DNA of 64,000 nt from Streptomyces antibioticus (GTDB lineage: Bacteria; Actinomycetota; Actinomycetes; Streptomycetales; Streptomycetaceae). A program made the position numbers and the translations under genes. The number at the start of each line of letters is the position of its first letter. Position 1 is the first letter of the stretch. The notes under the pieces were generated by a model. The model was not told the DNA's origin and searched no databases. It worked only from the letters and a program-made list of their open reading frames with translations. This document shows positions 58,649 through 64,000 of the stretch, in pieces. The stretch spans positions 5,319,798 to 5,383,797 of the forward strand of contig NZ_CM007717.1 of assembly GCF_002019855.1 (NCBI RefSeq), in the 5' to 3' direction.

Positions 58649-60301
58649 TCAGATGCCCGCGGCTGCCGACAGGTCGCGCTTGATCGCTGCGAGCAGGGTC
58701 GTCGCCTTGGCGTGGGCGGTCGGGAGGGACTCGTGTGTGGCGGCCGGGATCACGGCCTCCAGGTAGCACTTCAGTTTGGGTTCCGTGCCGCTCGGGCGGA
58801 CGATGACGCGGGCGCCGTCGAGTGTGTAGCGCAGCCCGTCCGTGGGCGGGAGCGTCTCCGTGCCGCGGGTGAGGTCCTCGGCGCGGGTGACGGTGAGGCC
58901 GCCGAGCGCGGCCGGCGGGTTCGTGCGCAGGCGCTCCATGGCACGGGCGATGACCGTCAGGTCCTCCACCCGCACCGACAACTGGTCGGTCGCGTGCAGC
59001 CCGTGCTCCACGGCGAGGTCGTCCAGCAGGTCGAGCAGGGTCCGCCCGCTCTCCTTCAGCTCCGACGCCAGCTCGGTGATCAGCAGGGCCGCGGTGATGC
59101 CGTCCTTGTCGCGGACGCCCTCCGGGTCCACGCAGTAGCCGAGGGCCTCCTCGTAGCCGTAGCGCAGGCCCTCCACGCGGGCGATCCACTTGAAACCGGT
59201 GAGGGTCTCCTCGTACGGCAGACCCGCCTTCTCGGCGATCCGGCCGAGCAGGGAGGAGGAGACGATCGACTCGGCGAAGGTGCCGCGCGCACCGCGGGCG
59301 ACCAGGTGCGCGGCGAGCAGGGAGCCGACCTCGTCGCCGCGGAGCATCCGCCAGGCGCCGTCGCGGCCCTTGACGGCCACCGCGCAGCGGTCGGCGTCCG
59401 GGTCGTTGGCGATCACGAGGTCCGGGTCGGTCTCGGCGGCCTTCGCGAAGGCCAGGTCCATCGCGCCGGGCTCCTCCGGGTTGGGGAAGGAGACTGTCGG
59501 GAACTCCGGGTCCGGTTCGGCCTGTTCGGCGACGAGCACGGGCTCCGGGAAACCGGCCCGCGCGAAGGCGGCCAGCAGCACGTCCTTGCCGACGCCGTGC
59601 ATCGCCGTGTAGACGGTACGGGCCGTGCGCGGCGAGCCGGCCGCGAGGACGGCGTCCGTGCGGGCCAGATAGGCGTCCAGGACGGCGTCGTCCAGGGTCT
59701 CCCAGCCGCCGTCCGGACGCGGTACGTCCGCCAGCGCCCGTACGGCCGCGATCTCGGCGGCGATCTCCGCGTCCGCGGGCGGCACGATCTGCGAGCCGTC
59801 GCCCAGGTACACCTTGTAGCCGTTGTCCCGCGGCGGGTTGTGGCTGGCGGTGACCTCGACGCCCGCCACCGCGCCCAGATGCCTTATGGCGAAGGCGAGG
59901 ACCGGGGTGGGCAGCGGGCGGGGCAGCACCGCGGCGCGCAGCCCGGCGCCCGTCATCACGGCGGCCGTGTCCCGCGCGAAGTCCGCCGACTTGTGGCGGG
60001 CGTCGTAGCCGATGACGACGAGACCGCCCTCCTGCCCCTTGCCCCTGAGGTACGCGGCGAGACCGGCGGCGGCGCGGATGACGACCGCGCGGTTCATGCG
60101 CATCGGGCCCGCGCCCAGCTCGCCGCGCAGACCCGCGGTGCCGAACTGGAGGGTGCCGGCGAACCGGTCAGCGAGTTCCTTGACGTCGCCCGCGTCGAGG
60201 AGACGGGTGAGTTCCTCGCGGGTGTCCGGGTCCGGGTCCTCGGCGAGCCAGGTGCGGGCGCGGGCGAGGAGGTCGTCGGCGTCGTGGTCGGTCGCGGTCA
60301 C
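58649..60301 (-). CDS. Phosphohexomutase/phosphopentomutase-type phospho-sugar mutase
   Basis: A 550-residue alpha-D-phosphohexomutase of the PGM2-like class. The phosphoserine loop is VEVTASHNPPRDNGYK, metal site NDPDADRCAVAVKG, sugar loop MHGVGKDVL and FKWIARVE, and phosphate site VIVRPSGTEPKLK. PGM2-type enzymes can act as phosphopentomutases, and in this setting the enzyme would convert ribose 1-phosphate or deoxyribose 1-phosphate to the 5-phosphates, supplying DeoC. It could instead be a phosphomanno- or phosphoglucomutase. GTG 60301 is the chosen start. Confidence 0.85.
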   Translation of the reverse strand: MTATDHDADDLLARARTWLAEDPDPDTREELTRLLDAGDVKELADRFAGTLQFGTAGLRGELGAGPMRMNRAVVIRAAAGLAAYLRGKGQEGGLVVIGYDARHKSADFARDTAAVMTGAGLRAAVLPRPLPTPVLAFAIRHLGAVAGVEVTASHNPPRDNGYKVYLGDGSQIVPPADAEIAAEIAAVRALADVPRPDGGWETLDDAVLDAYLARTDAVLAAGSPRTARTVYTAMHGVGKDVLLAAFARAGFPEPVLVAEQAEPDPEFPTVSFPNPEEPGAMDLAFAKAAETDPDLVIANDPDADRCAVAVKGRDGAWRMLRGDEVGSLLAAHLVARGARGTFAESIVSSSLLGRIAEKAGLPYEETLTGFKWIARVEGLRYGYEEALGYCVDPEGVRDKDGITAALLITELASELKESGRTLLDLLDDLAVEHGLHATDQLSVRVEDLTVIARAMERLRTNPPAALGGLTVTRAEDLTRGTETLPPTDGLRYTLDGARVIVRPSGTEPKLKCYLEAVIPAATHESLPTAHAKATTLLAAIKRDLSAAAGI

Positions 60302-60410
60302 GGTGTGGTCAGCCTCTCGGATCGTCGTGCGGAGTTCGCCCCCGCCGCCCTTTCCCTTCCCGACCTGTGGGCTGCGCCCCCAGACCCCCCTGTCGGCCCT
60401 GAACGGGCCT

Positions 60411-60436
60411 CGTCCTCGAACGCCGGACGGGCTGGA
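60411..60436. repeat. Common Streptomyces intergenic repeat (GTCCTCGAACGCCGGACGGGC-like)
   Basis: Contains CTCGAACGCCGGACGGGCT, the inverse of a short sequence I recall as frequent between Streptomyces genes. It lies in the 158-bp gap between the mutase and PNP genes. Confidence 0.55.
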
Positions 60437-60459
60437 AGGGAGAGCGCCGGCAAGGGGGT

Positions 60460-61296
60460 TTACAGGCGGCCCAGCACCTGGGCCAGGAGGGACCCCATAC
60501 GGGTGGCGCTGTCGCGGCCCGCCTGGAGGACCTCCTCGTGGTTGAGGGGCTCGCCGGTCATGCCGGCGGCGAGGTTGGTGACCAGGGAGATGCCCAGCAC
60601 CTCCGCGCCCGACTCGCGTGCCGCGATGGCCTCCAGGACCGTGGACATGCCGACCAGGTCCGCGCCGATCACCCGGGCCATGCGGATCTCGGCGGGGGTC
60701 TCGTAGTGCGGGCCGGGGAACTGGGCGTAGACGCCCTCCTCCAGCGTGGGGTCGATCTCCTTGCACAGCGCGCGCAGCCGCGGCGAGTACAGGTCGGTGA
60801 GGTCGACGAAGTTCGCGCCGACGATCGGGGAGGTCGCCGTGAGGTTGATGTGGTCGCTGATCAGGACCGGCTGGCCGGGGCGCATGCCCTCGCGGAGACC
60901 GCCGCAGCCGTTCGTCAGGACGATGGTCTTGCAGCCCGCCGCCACCGCGGTACGGACCCCGTGGGCGACGGCGGCGACCCCGCGGCCCTCGTAGTAGTGG
61001 GTGCGGCCCAGGAACACCAGGGCGCGCTTCTCGCCGATCCGGTACGAGCGGATCTTGCCGCCGTGGCCCTCGACGGCCGGCGGCGGGAAGCCGGGCAGCT
61101 CGGTGACCTGGAACTCGGTCTCGGGGGCGCCGAGGGCGTCCACGGCCGGAGCCCAGCCGGAGCCCATCACGAGGGCGACGTCGTGGGTCTCGGCGCCGGT
61201 CAGTTCGCGCAGGCGCGCGGCGGCGGCGTCGGCGGCGACCCTGGGATCCTTCGGGGTGGCGCCCTGGATGTCGTCCGGGAGAAGAGATGCGTTCAC
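60460..61296 (-). CDS. Purine nucleoside phosphorylase (trimeric type)
   Basis: A 278-residue class I PNP that splits inosine, guanosine and deoxy forms to base and (deoxy)ribose 1-phosphate. Features: VALVMGSGWAPAVDAL (phosphate loop), LPGFPPPAVEGHGGK, LGRTHYYEGR, LTNGCGGLREGMRPG, FPGPHYETPAEIRM and GMSTVLEAIAARESGAEVLGISLVTNLAAGM in parts, the specificity region with Glu and Asn. GTG 61296 lies 7 nt after a TAGGCT -10-like box, so the mRNA may be leaderless. The nucleoside operator is just upstream. Confidence 0.92.
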   Translation of the reverse strand: MNASLLPDDIQGATPKDPRVAADAAAARLRELTGAETHDVALVMGSGWAPAVDALGAPETEFQVTELPGFPPPAVEGHGGKIRSYRIGEKRALVFLGRTHYYEGRGVAAVAHGVRTAVAAGCKTIVLTNGCGGLREGMRPGQPVLISDHINLTATSPIVGANFVDLTDLYSPRLRALCKEIDPTLEEGVYAQFPGPHYETPAEIRMARVIGADLVGMSTVLEAIAARESGAEVLGISLVTNLAAGMTGEPLNHEEVLQAGRDSATRMGSLLAQVLGRL

Positions 61297-61321
61297 GCGG
61301 ATGAGCCTAGCCGGTCGATGC

Positions 61322-61333
61322 CTACGCGCGTAG
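61322..61333. promoter_or_regulatory. Nucleoside-regulon operator, PNP promoter
   Basis: Perfect palindrome CTACGCGCGTAG. On the minus strand it is 10 nt before TAGGCT (candidate -10), so it overlaps the -35 region and spacer. Confidence 0.78.
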
Positions 61334-61420
61334 ATGACAGAGCCCACGGGATGGCGATCGTTGTCTTGTCGTTTCCAACGAGACGGCCGTCTCGCTTGCG
61401 GTCACTCGTCCGGCCCGCGG

Positions 61421-61705
61421 TCATTCGTCCGGCACGAGGACGTCCTCGTCGCTGAAGACCTCGATGACGAAGATCAGCAGCCGGCCCCGGCTGACCAGGT
61501 ACTCCGCCCAGATGTGCCGGGTCAGCCGGACCGTGCGGTCGTCGCCGGTGGCGCTGACGGCCCGGGACGCGAGCACGTAGGGGTCGCGGGCCAGCACCGA
61601 GACACCCTTGTCGAACCGGTTGCGCTCGTGCGGCGCCAATCGGTCCCGCGCGGCCGCCGCCTGTTCGGTGTAGTGGACCTCGTACACATGGCGCGTTCCG
61701 CTCAT
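61421..61705 (-). CDS. RelE/ParE-like small protein
   Basis: A 94-residue protein with the size and plan of a RelE/ParE-superfamily toxin: YEVHYTEQAAAARDRLAPHERNRF at the N-terminus, then RAVSATGDDRTVRLTRHIWAEYLVSRGRLLIFVIEVF as the beta-sheet (read in segments). No antitoxin gene is adjacent upstream or downstream, so an active toxin-antitoxin pair is not supported. It may be an orphan or repurposed member. ATG 61705; 14 bp upstream of the GGCT-like gene's end. Confidence 0.65.
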   Translation of the reverse strand: MSGTRHVYEVHYTEQAAAARDRLAPHERNRFDKGVSVLARDPYVLASRAVSATGDDRTVRLTRHIWAEYLVSRGRLLIFVIEVFSDEDVLVPDE

Positions 61706-61719
61706 GCGCCCATGGTCGG

Positions 61720-62166
61720 TCAGCAGGGGCGCTTGCGCAGTTCCATCACATAGTCGTGCGGGGCGCCGGCCGACTCGGCGGCGTCCGCGATCTCACCGAG
61801 GTAGCGCGCCGAGGGCAGGCCGCCCTCGTACCCGTTCAGCACGTACACCCAGGCGCCGGTCTCGCCGTCCAGGGTGTGCACCCGCACCCGGGCCCTGCGG
61901 TAGATGCCGAGGCCGGTGCCCTCCCAGCGGTCCAGCGACTCCTCGTCCATGGGCGCGATGTCGTACAGCGCGACGAACACCTGCGCGTCGGGGTCGTCCG
62001 GGGCCTCGACGACCGTCGCCAGCGCGCCCTCCCAGCCGAGCTGCTCCCCGCCGAAGGTCAGCCGCCAGCCGTTCAGCCAGCCCGTCGCACGCAGAGGGGA
62101 GTGCGGTGCGCGGCGGGTCATCAGCCGCGCGTCGAGGTTGCCGGCGTAAGCGGCGTAGAGCGACAT
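61720..62166 (-). CDS. Gamma-glutamylcyclotransferase-fold protein
   Basis: A 148-residue protein of the GGCT/BtrG/AIG2-like fold. It starts with LYAAYAGNLDARLMTRRAP (the YGSNL-type loop), contains GWRLTFGG, DVQVFV-like VFVALYDIAPMDEESLDRWEG (catalytic-type acidic residue), GIYRRARVRVHTLDGE and AWVYVLNGYEGGLPS. Family members cyclise gamma-glutamyl amines. The start at 62166 is the only one with the full first strand. Its 5' end faces the LpdA-like gene across a 420-bp gap. Confidence 0.82.
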   Translation of the reverse strand: MSLYAAYAGNLDARLMTRRAPHSPLRATGWLNGWRLTFGGEQLGWEGALATVVEAPDDPDAQVFVALYDIAPMDEESLDRWEGTGLGIYRRARVRVHTLDGETGAWVYVLNGYEGGLPSARYLGEIADAAESAGAPHDYVMELRKRPC

Positions 62167-62585
62167 GGAAGGAGGGTACGGCAGCGGGGGGAGGGGCCTT
62201 GCCGGGCGGCGGGTGGGGTGGTGGGGGTGGTTGGGGCCCGTGCCGGTCGCGTGCCGCGCTCGCTCGGGGGCCGTCGTGGCTGCGGTACGGCCGCACGCCG
62301 GCCCTCTGGCCCTCTGGTCGCTCGGCCGTGCCCCGGCCCGGCGGTGTGCCGGGACCTCCCCGGTACGGTCCTGTCCCGTGCGGCTCCCGTCCCGCCCTGC
62401 GGTGCTGCCGTCCCCGGAGGCGGCCAACGTGGGCGGCGGGGCGCCGGGGCGGCTCCGCGGTGCGGCAGTGGGGCGGGCCGGACCTGGCCCTTCCCGGTCC
62501 GGGCCGTCCCCGTTCCGGGAGGGTGCACGGGTGGGAGTGGGCCCCCGGGCGCCCCGGCGCGTACCACCGGGGCGCGTGCGGGACA
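62167..62585. other. Divergent intergenic region
   Basis: 419 bp of very G+C-rich sequence between divergent genes. I see no domain-coding frame, RNA gene or clear operator. It must contain promoters for the GGCT-like and LpdA-like genes, but I cannot point to them. Confidence 0.5.
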
Positions 62586-64000
62586 ATGGAGTACGTGACT
62601 CGGATCGTGATCATCGGTGGTGGGCCCGGCGGCTACGAAGCGGCGCTGGTGGCGGCGCAGCTCGGCGCGGAGGTGACCGTCGTCGACAGCGACGGTCTGG
62701 GCGGGGCGTCGGTGCTGACCGACTGCGTGCCGTCGAAGACCCTGATCGCCACGGCGGAGGTGATGACCACCTTCGACTCCTCGTACGAGGAACTGGGCAT
62801 CATCGTCGCCGACGACACCCCGCATCTGGAGCAGGCGGCCCGGGTCGTGGGCGTGGACCTCGGCAAGGTCAACCGACGGGTGAAGCGCCTCGCGCTCGCC
62901 CAGTCGCACGACATCACCGCCTCCGTCACACGGGCCGGCGCCCGGGTGATGCGCGGGCGCGGCCGGCTGGAGGGGATGCAGGCCCTCGACGGTTCCCGCA
63001 AGGTCGTGGTCGCGGCGGCCGACGGAACCGAGGAGACCCTCGTCGCCGACGCCGTCCTGATCGCCACCGGCGGTCACCCGCGCGAGCTGCCGGACGCCCA
63101 GCCCGACGGCGAGCGGATCCTGAACTGGACCCAGGTCTACGACCTCGCCGAACTGCCCGAGGAACTCATCGTCGTCGGCTCCGGTGTCACCGGCGCCGAG
63201 TTCGCCGGCGCCTACCAGGCGCTCGGCTCCCGGGTCACCCTGGTCTCCTCCCGCGACCGTGTGCTGCCCGGCGAGGACCCGGACGCCGCGGCCGTCCTGG
63301 AGGACGTCTTCCGGCGCCGCGGCATGAACGTCATGGCCCGCTCGCGCGCCGAGTCCGCCAAGCGGGTCGGCGACCGGGTCGAGGTCGCCCTCGCCGACGG
63401 GCGGGTCATCACCGGCTCGCACTGTCTGATGGCCGTCGGCGCCATCCCCAACAGCGCGGGCCTCGGCCTGGAGGACGCGGGCGTCAAGGTCCGTGAGTCC
63501 GGGCACATCTGGACCGACAAGGTGTCCCGCACCACCGCGCCGGGCGTCTACGCCGCCGGTGACGTGACCGGGGTGTTCGCGCTCGCCTCCGTCGCCGCGA
63601 TGCAGGGCCGGATCGCGATGTACCACTTCCTCGGCGACGCGGTGGCGCCGCTCAACCTCAAGACGGTCTCCTCCAACGTCTTCACCGACCCGGAGATCGC
63701 CACCGTCGGCTACAGCCAGGCCGACGTCGACGCGGGCAAGATCGACGCGCGGGTCGTCAAGCTGCCGCTGCTGCGCAACCCGCGCGCGAAGATGCAGGGC
63801 ATCCGTGACGGCTTCGTGAAGATCTTCTGCCGTCCCGGCACCGGGATCGTCGTCGGTGGTGTGGTGGTCGCACCGCGCGCCTCGGAACTGATCCACCCCA
63901 TCTCGATCGCCGTCGACAACAATCTGACGGTCGAACAGATCGCGAACGCGTTCACCGTGTACCCCTCCCTTTCGGGGTCGATCGCCGAGGTGGCCCGGCA
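62586..64000 (+). CDS. LpdA-like NAD(P)H:quinone dehydrogenase (partial, runs off window)
   Basis: At least 471 residues of a two-dinucleotide-binding flavoprotein of the lipoamide-dehydrogenase family. FAD motif IIGGGPGGYEAALVAAQLG, NAD(P) motif IVVGSGVTGAEFAGAYQALG, and AAGDVTGV. At the redox site the usual pair Cys-x4-Cys is GGASVLTDCVPSK: the first Cys is Ser, so the disulfide is absent. This is the pattern of LpdA (Rv3303c-type) NAD(P)H quinone reductases. The C-terminal dimerisation domain begins near residue 350 and is cut by the window end. ATG 62586; GTG 62595 is an alternative. Confidence 0.9.
   Translation, partial: MEYVTRIVIIGGGPGGYEAALVAAQLGAEVTVVDSDGLGGASVLTDCVPSKTLIATAEVMTTFDSSYEELGIIVADDTPHLEQAARVVGVDLGKVNRRVKRLALAQSHDITASVTRAGARVMRGRGRLEGMQALDGSRKVVVAAADGTEETLVADAVLIATGGHPRELPDAQPDGERILNWTQVYDLAELPEELIVVGSGVTGAEFAGAYQALGSRVTLVSSRDRVLPGEDPDAAAVLEDVFRRRGMNVMARSRAESAKRVGDRVEVALADGRVITGSHCLMAVGAIPNSAGLGLEDAGVKVRESGHIWTDKVSRTTAPGVYAAGDVTGVFALASVAAMQGRIAMYHFLGDAVAPLNLKTVSSNVFTDPEIATVGYSQADVDAGKIDARVVKLPLLRNPRAKMQGIRDGFVKIFCRPGTGIVVGGVVVAPRASELIHPISIAVDNNLTVEQIANAFTVYPSLSGSIAEVAR

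Noticed and set aside
61421..61705. RelE-like gene as a toxin-antitoxin locus
   Set aside because: No antitoxin-like gene overlaps or adjoins it.

Overview
This window is chromosomal DNA from a Streptomyces or close relative. It has very high G+C with strong third-position G/C bias, many GTG and some TTG starts, dense start/stop overlaps, and families typical of the genus (XRE-DUF5753/DUF397 pairs, Uma2 proteins, LpdA-like quinone reductase, AfsQ1/AfsQ2/SigQ). From memory, the gene order resembles the S. coelicolor SCO4866-SCO4919 neighbourhood. That is recollection, not a search result.

Layout. (1) 1-8150: a sigma factor and a low-complexity membrane partner behind an 11-bp phased repeat, an L,D-transpeptidase lipoprotein, an acyl-CoA mutase large subunit without a B12 domain, an Uma2 protein, a LysE exporter, and a flavin monooxygenase/TetR pair with twin operators. 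(2) 8190-25060: a cell-surface glycopolymer locus. It holds a GT29-type sialyltransferase-like protein with the L, S and VS sialylmotifs, a GT8-TPR-pyruvyltransferase fusion, membrane glycosyltransferases, GtrA, two GT2 enzymes, two polysialyltransferase-like proteins, a CMP-nonulosonate synthetase fused to a HAD phosphatase, and a short NeuB. The gene set best fits a KDN (non-acetylated nonulosonic acid) polymer such as the teichulosonic acid of S. coelicolor. (3) 25080-28000: a methyltransferase, a TnpB-only IS200/IS605-type element with a frameshift, and a decayed XRE regulator/DUF397 pair. (4) 28390-44900: an M20 amidohydrolase and a nucleoside import/salvage block (two BMP lipoproteins, ABC ATPase, two permeases, cytidine deaminase, thymidine phosphorylase), then regulators and transporters, then adenosine deaminase. 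(5) 45000-52100: small secreted/membrane proteins, VanZ, the lipoprotein-afsQ2-afsQ1 operon divergent from sigQ, and a P-loop kinase-like protein. (6) 52118-64000: a half-size and a full-size aldehyde dehydrogenase with deoC, two PH-domain membrane proteins followed by decayed copies of the second gene's tail, a phosphohexomutase, purine nucleoside phosphorylase, a RelE-like protein, a GGCT-fold protein and the start of a LpdA-like flavoprotein.

How the genes work together. A palindrome, CTACGCGCGTAG, occurs at six promoters: bmp1, bmp2, the ABC operon, add, deoC and the purine nucleoside phosphorylase. It ties together uptake, deamination, phosphorolysis and deoxyribose-phosphate cleavage into one dispersed nucleoside regulon. 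The regulator is not in the window. The ABC ATPase gene appears to start at a non-canonical ATC codon behind a well-placed Shine-Dalgarno sequence.
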